This document shows, piece by piece, positions 33,777 through 44,769 of a DNA stretch of 64,000 nt. Numbering within the stretch: the stretch's first letter is position 1; every line of letters starts with the position of its first letter. The stretch is from Triglochin maritima (Eukaryota > Streptophyta > Magnoliopsida > Alismatales > Juncaginaceae), in contig OY821770.1 of the NCBI GenBank assembly GCA_963682175.1, positions 14,352,501 through 14,416,500 on the forward strand. The letters run 5' to 3'. The notes under the pieces are model-generated. The model made no database searches. It saw only the letters and a list, made by a program, of their open reading frames with translations, and was not told the origin of the DNA. The position numbers were made by a program, and so were the translations under genes.

Positions 33777-34756
33777 ATAATTTTGTACATATAATAATGT
33801 TAAACCTAGGAAGTTTAAATTAGATGTCCCTAATAGATGGAATTTTACATATAAAATTTTAAAATGTTGTTATCCTTATAATCTTGCAATTACAACATTT
33901 TATAATGAAAAACTAAATGATTCTGAGTTAACCCTCATAGATTGGGATAATTGTAAATTTATGTTAATTTTTAAAAAAACGTTTTTTCCACATTCACTAC
34001 TAGATTATGTGGACAATATTACCCCATCTCTAGCATATTTATTCATAAATTACTTCCAATTACTAGAGTATTTGAGAAATATAGACCAAATGTTGGTTTT
34101 ATTGAAATTTTAAACGCAATGTAGGCTAAGTTTAATTAGTATTGGAATACTCCTCCATTTAGATTTTGTTTAGCTTTTATTATGGATCCTAGATTTAAAT
34201 TTAGTGGTTTACAAGTTTTCTTGGAAGAAATTTTTGATAATATGAATTATGAAAATTTCCAAAGACATGTAGATAATTGTAAATCTTTGTTAAACAAATA
34301 TTTTGAAGAATATGAAAGACTACATAATATAAATCAAATGAGTTCAAATGTTGATAGTTCATCATCACAACCACCTGCAACTATAATGAATCCAGATGAT
34401 GACGATTCTCAATGGAATTGGTTAAATAAAAAAATTAAAATTAGTGCAAAATGAGACACAAATTTGAATTAATTCAATATTTAAACACTGAAATGTACTT
34501 AACTACCGTTGAATTAAAAGTTTTTGATGTTTTAGACTGGTGGAAAAAAATTGAAGTATGTTTCCACTAGTCTCTTGATGACACGAGACTTATTATGTCA
34601 CCCAACGTCAACTATGACGTCGGAATCTGCATTTAACGCAAGTAAACGTGTTTTAAGTGACAAGAGGCAAAGTTTATCCGACAAGTCAATTTTAACTGCG
34701 TTGTAGATAGAATGCAAACCATGAATCTTAACAACATCAGTGACGATGAAGATTGA
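33777..34756 (+). pseudogene. hAT transposase, C-terminal half
   Basis: Continuing directly from the frame at 27,123, once MULE2 and one 9-bp copy are removed, the sequence reads NVKPRKFKLDVPNRWNFTYK, the conserved LDVxTRWNST block of hAT proteins. Later come MDPRFKFSGLQVFL (34,182) and, past more stops, SESAFNASKRVLSDKRQSL, the hAT C-terminal dimerisation motif, ending DDED and TGA at 34,754-34,756. Continuity of frame across the excised MULE confirms a single interrupted gene. Confidence 0.85.
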
Positions 34757-35040
34757 AGACAAATTAACTAAATCATTTTGTTTAAGGAGTAATTTTTTCC
34801 TAATACCCCTTTAGGTTTTTTTCATTACTCCTTAGGTTTAGCTAGCCTCTGGTTTTTTAAATGTAACCAATTATGTATTTTTATTGTTTATCGATTTGAG
34901 TCAATAATTATCAATAAATAAATTGATTACTTTGGGAAATTAAATTGTGTTTGTGTTTGTTAATTTAATTGTGATTGTATATTTGCTTCAAATTTAAAAA
35001 AAACGACCAAAAAATCGAAACCCGACCCGACACCCCGGGA

Positions 35041-35332
35041 AAGTGGAGAAATAGAGTGATTTACATATATTTGAGATATTTATTTGAAGAAAAAAGAAAG
35101 AAAAACATATTCTAACATTATAACTTCAATCTTGACAAATAGAAGTAATTGCACAAGATAGATAATTGTATTAACAAAGAATATAATTTGCCAAAAATTC
35201 ACACAATAGAAGATAAGCCATAACAGAGAATAACACATTCCCAGCGGAAATTGTATTACAATGGAATTATTTGCTTTACACGTTCAAAGACTTTACATTA
35301 AAAATTAATATCATTCGTTACGGTATTCAAAA
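35041..35332. other. Spacer between the hAT remnant and MULE3
   Basis: AT-rich, no features seen apart from the left 9-bp duplication of MULE3 (TATTCAAAA, 35,324-35,332). Confidence 0.6.
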
Positions 35333-35636
35333 GGAAAATGTTTAGTGGACGCACGCGTCCGGGACGCGCGCTGATGTTGCCAGTCCACTCAGCAGACGCT
35401 GCTTAGTTGGCGCGATGGGATATGAAAAGTTTTTTGTTTTTTTATTCCTCTATTTTCGTACCTTCATCATTTCCACCATCCTTCTCTCCATCCCTCATTA
35501 ATGCGACTCAAATCACTCTCTTCCTTCATCATTTTGGCGCTCGGCGCTCCTACACGGCACAGAAGACTTGTTATCAATCTCAAGATGCCTCTTCCTTTTC
35601 CTTCCCTTCTCTTCTGTGGTCATTCCTCTGTACCAA

Positions 35637-38600
35637 ATGGAAATCGTTCCCGTGCCTTCCCTAGTGGAGCAGCCATCAAACGTTCCCCATGAGGGGATGT
35701 TTTTCCCCTCTTTCGAAGAAGCCAAAACATTTTACGTGGCCTATGTCGATTCTTGTGGTTTTGGCGTTATGACAAGACAATCTCATTACGATCGTGGTGT
35801 TGTTATACGGGCCACGCTGACTTGCTCCAAGGAGGGCACCGCACCAACGGACCAAGGGCAAGGAAAATTGAAGCCTAGGTTATCCAGCAGAGTACAATGC
35901 ACTGCTCGGATAAGGGTATCCGGAAACACAGCAATGGGTTACAACGTTAACTTTGTGGATCTTAACCATAACCATCCCATGCTTGACCCGGAGCAAATGC
36001 GATTTCTCAGGCAAAAACGAACCGTCCCTGAGGCCGTCGTAGCACAGATATCGGTTAATGATGAAGCTGGGATATCGGCTGCTAAGACCATGCAATCTCT
36101 TGTGGTCGAGGTTGGAGGTTATGACACATTGACTTTCAACGAAAGGGATTTAAGGTTTGTGTTCTTTCCGTCTAACATAATTGAAGTTGAACATTTTGTG
36201 CCTGGTCTTACTGGTTCCTGTTTGCAGGAATGTTGTAAACCAAGTCAGAAATTTGAAGATGGGACCTGGTGATGCACAAGCTCTTCAAGACTATTTCATT
36301 AGGATGCAGAAGATTGATTCCTTGTTTTTTTATGTAATAGATATGGATGACGAAGGAAGACTACGCAACGTTTTTTTGGGCTGACAGTCGTTCTAGAGCT
36401 GCATATTCATACTTTGGAGACGCAATATGTTTCGACACAACCTACATTACCAACAAATACGACATGCCATTCGCCCCATTTGTAGGAGTCAATCACTATT
36501 TCGAATCAGTTTTGCTCGGTTGCGCTTTGCTGTCCTATGAGACTACTGAAAATTACATATGGTTGTTCCAAACCTGGTTGTCGTGCATGAATGGTAAGTT
36601 TTTTTCCTTCTTCCCTCTTCATATCTTCCTCTTTTTTGTTTGTCTATTCGTAATAAAAAGTCTGTCTGTTCGGAATAAGAAGAGTGTATGTTCGGAATAA
36701 GAAGTCTGTCTGTTCGTATTAAGAAGTCTCTCTGTTCGGATTAAGTGTTGTGTTTGTTCGGAATAAGAAGTCGGATTGTTCGGATTAAGTGTTGTGTCTG
36801 TTCGGAATAAGAACTTTGACTGTTCGGATTAAGTGTTGTGTCTGTTCGAAATAAGAAGTTTGACTGTTCGGATTAAGTGTTGTGTCGGTTCGGAATAAGT
36901 TGTGAGTCTGTTCGGAATAAGTTGTGAGTCTGTTCGGAATAAGTGGTGGGTCTGTTCGGATTAAGTGTTGGGTCTGTTCTGATTCAGTGTTCGGTCTGTT
37001 CGGAATAAGTGGTGGTTCTGTTCGGATTAAGTGTTGTGTCTGTTCGGAATAAGAAGTCGGACTGTTCGGATTAAGTGTTGTGTCTGTTCGGAATAAGAAG
37101 TCTGACTGTTTGGATTAAGTGTTGTGTCTGTTCGGAATAAGTGGTCTGACTGTTCGGATTAAGTGTTGTGTCTGTTCGGAATAAGAAGTTTGACTGTTCG
37201 GAATAAGTAGTCTGTCTGTTCGGAATAAGAAGTCTGACTGTTCGGATTAAGTGTTGTGTCTGTTCGGAATAAGTAGCCTGACTGTTCGGATTAAGTGTTG
37301 TGTCTGTTCGGAATAAGAAGACTGTCTGTTTGGATTAAGAAGTCTGTCTGTTCGGAATAATGTCTCACTCCTTTCGAATTGGGTCCCTTATGCAGATATA
37401 CCCCCCCCAGCTATAATAACAGATCAATGTGGTGCCATTACTGCTGCTGTAACGAATGTCTTCCCAGATTCAAGACACAGATTCTGTATATGGCACATAA
37501 TGAACAAAGCTCCCGTGAAGTTGCCGACGCAGTATCGGGATCACATATTATTTGATCTGAAATTGATTGTATATGATTCCAAAACTCCAGCAGAATTTGA
37601 TCGTAATTGGCAGGGTTTCCTTCTTGATTTTGACCTGCAGAACCACAGCTGGCTCAAATCCATTTATGCAATCCGAGAGTCGTGGATCCCTGCATTTATT
37701 GGTGTTTTTTTTACGGGAATGGCATCTACTCAGAGGAGCGAGAGTATGAACGCCTTCTTCGACAAGTATCTTACTTCGAAGACCACCCTTAAGCAGTTTG
37801 TTCAACAATACGAACTTGCGCTCCGCCACAAGTACGAGAAGGAAGCTCAATCAGAATTTGATTGTCTTCATAAAAAACCCCAGTTGGTTTCAATTTATCC
37901 ATTCGAGAGTCAGTTGAGCGAGTTGTATACCGTAGGGGTCTTCAAAAAAGTGCAGTTACAAATTGGGAAGATGATATACTGCGATATAACGGAGGAGTTC
38001 AATACGAATGAAACATTCCAGTACAAGGTATCTGAACGTGTTTTGGCTGGTGAGCAGCTACTGTCGAAACGTTTCCTAGTACAAAACACATCCATGAATT
38101 TTACATGTGATTGCAGAATGTTTCAGCACGTTGGGCTTCTATGCTGCCACGTTTTTGTTGTACTTGCACGCTTGAATCCTAATGCATTGCTTCCAGACTC
38201 TTACATCCTTAATCGATGGCGGAAGGATATTCGAAGGAGCTATCGAGATAAGACGTACCCAGACGATGGTGTAATGGCGAAGGATGCGCTACGTCGTCAC
38301 GACGACATCATGGGTCGTGCCGTTTGGATCGCACAGGAAGCCTTCATCTCCCACAAAAGGTATATTGAGGCCGTGAAGTGTATTGAAATGCTTAAGGCAC
38401 GTATGCACACTACACAAAACTTGGTTCGACCTGATGAACCTGAGTCTTCGGGTACATCGGTCCTTAATCCGGAAAAGGTCAGACGTATAGGAAGACCGCC
38501 GACTAGACGTCGAGTGTCTTTAGCTGAGAAGATAATTAAAAAGAGCCATAAAAAACACGCCCAACAAGAGAAGGGAAAGTGGAAGATGAAGGTTACTTCG

Positions 38601-38687
38601 CCGCTTCACGAAGTAGCACCAAAACCCGCGGATCCTGATTTCTCCGATTGGGACATGAGTTTGTATTACGAGGAATTTCCTCCTTAA
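35637..38687 (+). CDS. MULE3 transposase, FAR1-type, with one frameshift
   Basis: Three exons with GT..AG borders: 35,637-36,154, 36,228-36,593, 37,396-38,687. Exon 1 has the FAR1 DNA-binding domain (FEEAKTFYVAYVDSCGFGVM through VDLNHNHPMLDPEQMRFL). Exon 2 begins the MULE catalytic domain with the first Asp in CFDTTYITNKYDMPF. Exon 3 has the second Asp in IITDQCGAI, RFCIWHIMNK, the Glu in RSESMNAFFDKY, a SWIM zinc finger (CDCRMFQHVGLLCCHVF) and a basic AT-hook-like RRIGRPPTRRR near the C terminus. At 36,371-36,377 a run of seven T replaces the six needed for NVFWADSRSR, shifting frame. With six T the protein would be 724 residues, normal for the family. The shift may be a real mutation or a read error. 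Intron 2 holds a minisatellite. Confidence 0.88.
36650..37375 (+). repeat. 22-bp minisatellite in intron 2 of the MULE3 transposase
   Basis: About 33 units of CTGTTCGGATTAAGTGTTGT or CTGTTCGGAATAAGAAGTCT, often alternating so that a 44-bp dimer repeats. Units stay near 22 bp, so they would not keep a reading frame. The array ends 20-30 bp before the exon 3 acceptor. Confidence 0.95.
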
Positions 38688-38789
38688 TTTACATTTTTTT
38701 GTTTTTTCCCGTTCTTGTAAAACCAAGAAACTTGTAATTGTTGATCTGTTTTGATCTGTAAATGGTTGTTATACAAGTTCAGTTCAGAT

Positions 38790-40385
38790 TTACTTGTGTC
38801 TGATCGAAATAAGTTTTTCCTGTTCGGAATATGTTGTGGGTGTGTTGGGAATAAGTTGTGTGTGTTCGGATTAAGTGGTGTGTCTGTTCGGAATAAGTTG
38901 TGAGTCTGTTTGGAATAAGTGGTGGTTCTGTTCCGATTAAGTTGTGAGTCTGTTCGGATTAAGTGTTGGATCTGTTCTGATTAAGTGTTCGGTCTGTTCG
39001 GAATAAGTGGTGGTTCTGTTCGGATTAAGTTGTGAGTCTGTTCGGATTAAGTGTTCGGTCTGTTCGGAATAAGTGGTGGTTCTGTTCCGATTAAGTTGTG
39101 AGTCTGTTCGGATTAAGTGTTGGGTCTGTTCTGATTAAGTGTTCGGTCTGTTCGGAATAAGTGGTGGTTCTGTTCGGATTAAATGCTGCGTTTGTTCGGA
39201 TTAAGTTGTGAGTCTGTTCGGATTAAGTGTTGCGTCTGTTCGGATTAAGTGTTGGGTCTGTTCGGAATAAGTGGTGGGTCTGTTCGGAATAAGAAGACTG
39301 TGTTCGGAATAAGTTGTGAGCATGTTTGGATTAAATGTTGCGTTTGTTCGGATTAAGTTGTGAGTCTGTTCGGATTAAGTGTTGCGTTTGTTCGGATTAA
39401 GTGTGGGTCTGTTCGGAATAAGTGGTGGGTCTGTTCGGAATAAGAACACTGTGTTCGGAATAAGTTGTGAGCCTGTTCTGATTAAATGTTGCGGTTGTTC
39501 GGATTAAGTTGTGAGTCTGTTCGGATTAAGTGTTGCGTCTGTTCGGAATAAGAAGACTGTCTGTTCGGAATAAGTTGTGAGTCTGTTCGGATTAAGTGTT
39601 GCGTCTGTTCGGAATAAGAAGACTGTCTGTTCGGAATAAGTTGTGAGCCTGTTTGGATTAAATGTTGCGTTTGTTCGGATTAAGTTGTGAGTCTGTTCGG
39701 ATTAAGTGTTGCGTCTGTTCGGAATAAGAAGACTGTCTGTTCGGATTAAGTTGTGAGTCTGTTCGGATTAAGTGTTGCGTCTGTTCGGAATAAGAAGACT
39801 GTCTGTTCGGAATAAGTTGTGAGCCTGTTTAGATTAAATGTTGCGTTTGTTCGGATTAAGTTGTGAGTCTGTTCGGATTAAGTGTTGCGTCTGTTCGGAA
39901 TAAGAAGACTGTCTGTTCGGATTAAGTTGTGAGTCTGTTCGGATTAAGTGTTGCGTCTGTTCGGAATAAGAAGACTGTCTGTTCGGAATAAGTTGTGAGC
40001 CTGTTTGGATTAAATGTTGTGTTTGTTCGGATTAAGTTGTGAGTCTGTTCAGATTAAGTGTTGGGTCTGTTCGGAATAAGTGGTGGGTCTGTTCGGAATA
40101 AGAAGACTGTGTTCGGAATAATTTGTGAGCATGTTCGGATTAAATGTTGCGGTTGTTCGGATTAAGTTGTGAGTCTGTTCGGATTAAGTGTTGCGTCTGT
40201 TCGGATTCTGTGTTGGGTCTGTTCGGAATAAGAAGACTGTCTGTTCGGAATAAGTTGTGAGCCTGTTTGGATTAAATGTTGCGTTTGTTCGGATTAAGTT
40301 GTGAGTCTGTTCGGATTAAGTGTTGCGTCTGTTCGGAATAAGTGGTGGGTCTGTTCGGAATAAGAAGACTGTCTGTTCGGAATAA
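38790..40385 (+). repeat. 22-bp minisatellite between the two convergent MULE3 genes, with higher-order repeats
   Basis: About 70 units of the CTGTTCGGATTAAG type in the same direction as the intron array. From about 39,460 an eight-unit block marked by GTTGTGAGCCTGTTT recurs at roughly 39,640, 39,816 and 39,991 (spacing about 176 bp) and again near 40,252. This higher-order order implies recent block amplification. Confidence 0.93.
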
Positions 40386-40511
40386 AGTTAGGTTAAGAAT
40401 GACATTGGTAATGTTTGTATTTTTACATGTAAATAGTTTGTGAACTGAATATGTAAACATTTTGTACATGTAAACCAAAAAATAAACAAAACTTAAAATA
40501 TCTTTGTCTGT

Positions 40512-43500
40512 TTAGACCTGCACACACGACCGACGATCCCTAAGTAACATGACCGCCAATTCACCCCTGATAGAGTGGATGGTATTGGGGTCCTTCTCCT
40601 TCGTAGGGTCAAGATTGAACATTAGGCACCTTATCCAGTATAAAACGAAGGCGCCGCAATCGTTGCTCCCCGGTGGTTGTTGTTGGCTCTCTTTCCTCAG
40701 GATTCTCAGGGGCCAGTCGACCTTGAGTAGATCCCTCCAGTATACAGCCGCATCCGCTGCTGCACATTCATGTAGGCCTACAGTCTGCTCCGGATCATCA
40801 CCTTCGCCTAGCTCCCTAGAGAGACTGTTGAATGCCAAAATCTCTTTGGACGGGCCATAGACAACCACCAGTGTCCAATGACCTGAAGACCAGCATGGTT
40901 GTGCGATCACGGTCTGTGTTGGAGACGCACCTACGATTTTAGGGAGGATAAAATCATCAACTTCTCTGCCTTGCCCTCCAAGAATTCGCCCCGACTCGAA
41001 TGTGGATATGCATATAACTTTTTCTGGGTGGCGTCTTTCTTCGAGCACCGATAGCATAGCGTCGATAGTTTCATCGCTAATATCCATCCTAGGCGTTATA
41101 AGCTCCTTCAGGTCGGAGCGTTTTAAACTGCACATATCGCCTCTCCAGATGACCTCCCTATTGTCCTTGTTGGGTTCGGTCAGGTTCAGTAGCATTTTGA
41201 CCTCATCAACTGACAACGTGCCCAATGCAGGCATGTCAACATCTGGCCTTTTTTTCTTCAGGCTCCTTTGAGCTGCTCTATCTTTTCTTTTTTGCTCTTC
41301 CTTCTTATTCTTCTTGGCCAGATGTTCGCCTTCCTTCAGCTGCTGCTCAACGGTGGCCGTCGAGCGTTTTCTTTTCGCGACCCAGTTTGCTATCTGGGCC
41401 TTGCTTTCTTCTTCCTTCTCCTTCTTCTTCTTCTCTTCCCTCTTCTTCTCTTCCTCCTTCTCCACTATTTTCCTCTTTTCTCCCATCTTCCTCTCCTCCT
41501 CCCTCTTCTCCTCTTCTTCCTTCTTCCTTTCCTCCTCCCTTTTTCTCTCACATTCCTCCTCATCCCTCTTCCTCTTTTCTCGTTCCTCCTCCTCCTTCCT
41601 CTTCTTCTCCTCTTCTTCCTTTGTCCTTTCCTCCCTTTTTCTCTCACATTCCTCCTCCTCCCTCTTCCTCTTTTCTCGTTCCTCCTCCTCCTTCCTCTTC
41701 TTCTTTTCTCGTTCCTCCTCCTCCTTCCTCTTCTTCTCTTCTTCTTCCTCCTCCCTCCTCTTTTCTTCTTCCTCCTCCTCCCTCCTCTTTTCTTCTTCCT
41801 CCTCCTTCCTCTTTTTTTCTTCTTCTTCTTCATCCTCCTTCCTCTTCCTATTCTCTTCTTCCTCCGCCTCCCTCTTCTTCCTATTCTCCTCCTCTTGCTC
41901 TCGCTCGTTCTCCCCACCAGAGACTCCAGTTGTCCCTGTCCCTCGAAGATATATAATATCTTTCCTGAGCCTCCCACACTCTTCCTGGGAAATCCTCAGT
42001 TCTTCCCTGAGGTCGTGTACCTGTTCTGTGGCCTTCTTAAGGGCAGCTTCGGCCCTCAGCCATTTTGTCTTCACCTCACTCAGCTCCAATTCTTGGAGCA
42101 GCGGGTCGCATGGAATGCTGCAGTCTGCCAGTTGGAGCCTTGGCAAACTGACGGTTGAAGTTGAGCTCTTTCGAACAGGACCAATAAGTTGCAGCTCCCT
42201 TTCACTCATTGATGGAGCCCCCATCAGGTCGAACGTGCCGTCGTAAATCCGATGTAAGGTAATTCCACGTTCCTCCCATTTCCTCAGGGTTAATCGTTTC
42301 CCAAACATCTCCGTCCATCTTTTCATCCGTGGGAAAACTCAAGTTCTGGGCTCCCCCAATTTAAATTTCTCACAAAGCCACACCTTCAAATGGAAAGGAA
42401 AAAAATGAGAACTACTATACCAACGTACCTTCATATTCGAAAAACAACTGAATCCGAACATACATTAAACGTAAACCGAACAGACACCCAACTTAATCCG
42501 AACAGACGGACTTCTTATTCCGAACAGACACACGTCTTATTCCGAACAGACCCACCACTTAATCCGAACAGACCCACCCCTTAATGCGAACAGACTCACA
42601 ATGTATTTCGAACAGACTCACAATGTATTCCGAACTGACTCACAATGTATTCCGAACAGACCCAACACTTAATCCGAACAACCCCACCACATATTCCGAA
42701 CAGCCCCACCACTTAATCCGAACAGACCCACAACGTATTCCGAACAGACTCACAACGTATTCCGAACAGACTCACAACGTATTCCGAACAGACCCACCAC
42801 TTAATCCGAACAGACGCACCACCTCACCCGAACAGACGCACCACTTAATCCGAACAGACGCACCACTTAATCCGAACAGACACCCAACTTAATCCGAACA
42901 GACGCACCACTTAATCCGAACAGACACCCAACTTAATCCGAACAGACGCAACACTTATTCCGAACAGACTCACCACTTAATCCGAACAGACCCACCACTT
43001 AATCCGAACAGACACCCAACTTAATCCGAACAGACGCACCACTTATTCCGAACAGACTCACCACTTAATCCGAACAGACCCACCACTTAATCCGAACAGA
43101 CCGAACACTTAACCCGAACAGACCCACCATTTAATCCGAACAGACCCACCACTTAATCCGAACAGACTCACAACGTATTCCGAACAGACACACATCGTCT
43201 TCCGAAAAGAACAAAAACAAAAAAAGAGGAAGAGAGGAAGTGTGAAGCAGGAACAAAAACTTACGTGTAGTATGGCAACACAACCTTCGACGTTCCCCTG
43301 CCTCATTATGAAATTCCCTGCCTTTTTCCTCTCCTGCAGTTCTAAACTTGCTTTCTCGAGGCCTCCAACCAGGGTTTTGTGAACTGCACTTGCCCATGCG
43401 TAGCTGCTTAGGCGTTTGATGTTCCTCATAGGGTGCATGAACCATTCCTTCGGTCGCAGCGTTCCATCATAGAACAAAAAATTGTTGAAGATGAAAGAAA

Positions 43501-44025
43501 TCAGGAGACGAACGTACTCCTCCGTCTCGCCCATGGTACTGTTTGCCATGAGATGAACTAAAAGTTGGGTGTTGTCAAGGTTCACCCCGTCTCGCTTCTG
43601 GACGCGCAATGGTTCCATCACCACGGCCTTCCCATGCGTACGTAACCCCAAAATTAGGGCGATGTCTTCCGGTGTAAGGGGAACTACCCCTGATCCTATT
43701 CTCAGCCCCACCTCCTCCGTATCGTAGTGCTCGACGAACCAACCGACTATTTCGTTGTCCGTCGTAATGTTAGGAAGGTTTAGGAAGTGACCGAATGGGG
43801 TGCTACGGAAAGCCTCCTTCTCCACCTTATTCATCCGGTCAAACTGCTTTCGGATGGCCTTCCAGGAGCATCGTGATTCCCGGAAGTAGTACGTGGTTCC
43901 CTAAAACCAAAAATTTAATAAACGACCCAGGGAAAGAAAAAATAACGACCCAGGGAAAGAAAAAATTAGAGACCCACCGCTTCTGGGACGTGTTCGATAT
44001 CGACGGCCGGAGTTGAAGATTCCAT
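40512..44025 (-). CDS. MULE3 second gene: DUF1985/PMD-like domain, coiled coil and Ulp1 protease
   Basis: Three exons on the minus strand keep frame: 44,025-43,978, 43,900-43,265, 42,383-40,512. Exon 2 holds a DUF1985 or plant-mobile-domain-like region ([40 protein letters not shown]). Exon 3 has a short coiled coil (about 42,080-41,960), a low-complexity Glu/Lys/Arg run (about 41,910-41,400), a basic patch, then a C48 protease: His in [10 protein letters not shown], Asn in LAFNSLS where Asp is usual, and Gln/Cys in [19 protein letters not shown] at 42,341-42,339 (codon 243) lies in frame where Arg is likely; an ATG at 42,326 could still give a 604-residue protease part. Total would be about 851 codons. 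Intron 2 is filled with minisatellite. Substrate unknown. Confidence 0.85.
42465..43195 (-). repeat. 22-bp minisatellite in intron 2 of the MULE3 protease gene
   Basis: About 33 units reading CCGAACAGACCCACCACTTAAT on the plus strand, the complement of the ATTAAGTGGTGGGTCTGTTCGG unit in the other two arrays. It therefore reads in the sense direction of this minus-strand gene, as the other intron array does for its gene. Confidence 0.95.
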
Positions 44026-44375
44026 TATCGTTTAGAAGGTGCGCTTCACAGGGAAAGAAAGTCGGGAAAGCTTCACATGTGCGCTTCCTACGTTCACAGG
44101 TAAGAAAGAAAGAAAGCGAGAGTCTCCCTTTAGGTCTGGATATGTTATCTTCCTCGGTATCCGAACCGTCGTTCGTAGGGTGTCTGCCGCTGTCTAATCT
44201 GGAAACGAACCGTCCTTCTTCGAAAACCGTCAAAAAAATTTGAAAACAATTTAAGCCGCGTTCGGAAGGAAAGCGTGACATGGCAATCCGAGTAGACGCT
44301 GACTCCTCCACTTTTTGAAGCCACGTAGGGCGCGTCCGTGACGCCCGCGTCCGTGTATAAGGACTCTATTCAAAA

Positions 44376-44769
44376 CCCTACCTATCTGTCGTTGATCCAG
44401 CACATCAACACACCAATATCCATTCCTACATTACCCAACACATCAACATCCACAAATATTTTAACCGTTCGGGACAGAAGGAGTCATTTTTACAATTAGC
44501 AGGGGCAATCACGTCAAAAAAATTATGCCATCATCCCATTCGGGAGAGGAGCTGTGAGCTTCTCGTTTCAAAGGAAAAAGAGGCATTACTAAGCGTGTTG
44601 GGATCAGCTTCTGGTAGTGCTCCACGTGTTTAGATTGCACTTAAACACTGTAGCAGCTCCATACTGAGTAGGAGCTGGAAACCCATACATCCAATCGCCC
44701 CATTGGTTACCTTGAGGAATTTTACTAGTTTAACATACAATCACCACAACCAAAAGTTGATTAAAATTT
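44376..44769. other. Spacer, no recognised gene
   Basis: Contains short AGGAGCT/AGCTCC words suggesting a small degraded MITE (44,545-44,690), not resolvable into clean ends. Ends with the left 10-bp duplication ATTAAAATTT of the next element. Confidence 0.4.

Larger units (their letters stand above)
25750..35040 (+). mobile_element. hAT (Ac-type) transposon, decayed, split by MULE2
   Basis: The two halves of an hAT transposase lie at 26,160-27,123 and 33,777-34,756, separated by a complete MULE with a 9-bp duplication. Near the outer ends, CCCGGCCGTCGGATCGGG (from about 25,759) and the reverse of CCCGACCCGACACCCCGGG (about 35,022-35,040) form a rough inverted pair. An 8-bp target duplication could not be confirmed, so the borders are approximate. 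Without the MULE the element would be about 2.6 kb. Confidence 0.7.
35333..44366. mobile_element. MULE3: 9-kb two-gene Mutator-like element
   Basis: The left end GGAAAATGTTTAGTGGACGC and the reversed right end GAGTCCTTATACACGGACGC have GGACGC at the same distance and continue into further GACGCG-type matches. TATTCAAAA flanks both sides (35,324-35,332 and 44,367-44,375), a perfect 9-bp duplication. Inside, a FAR1-type transposase (35,637-38,687, +) converges with a DUF1985-like/Ulp1 gene (44,025-40,512, -), and three ~22-bp minisatellite arrays lie in an intron of each gene and between them. Its gene plan resembles the Ulp1-carrying MULEs known as Kaonashi-type elements. Coding regions are almost intact, indicating recent insertion. 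Confidence 0.93.

Noticed and set aside
36650..40385. Regular repeats resembling a CRISPR array
   Set aside because: Units are contiguous with no unique spacers and lie in a plant transposon; they are minisatellites.
41225..42246. Long plus-strand open frames rich in Ser, Leu and Pro opposite the MULE3 protease gene
   Set aside because: They are the antisense of GAG/AAG-rich codons of the Glu/Lys coil; the minus-strand frame has domains and exon phases, these do not.
42390..42892. Open frames with repeated NPNR/TDP words
   Set aside because: They are translations of the 22-bp minisatellite; unit length is not a multiple of three and neighbouring arrays are not open.
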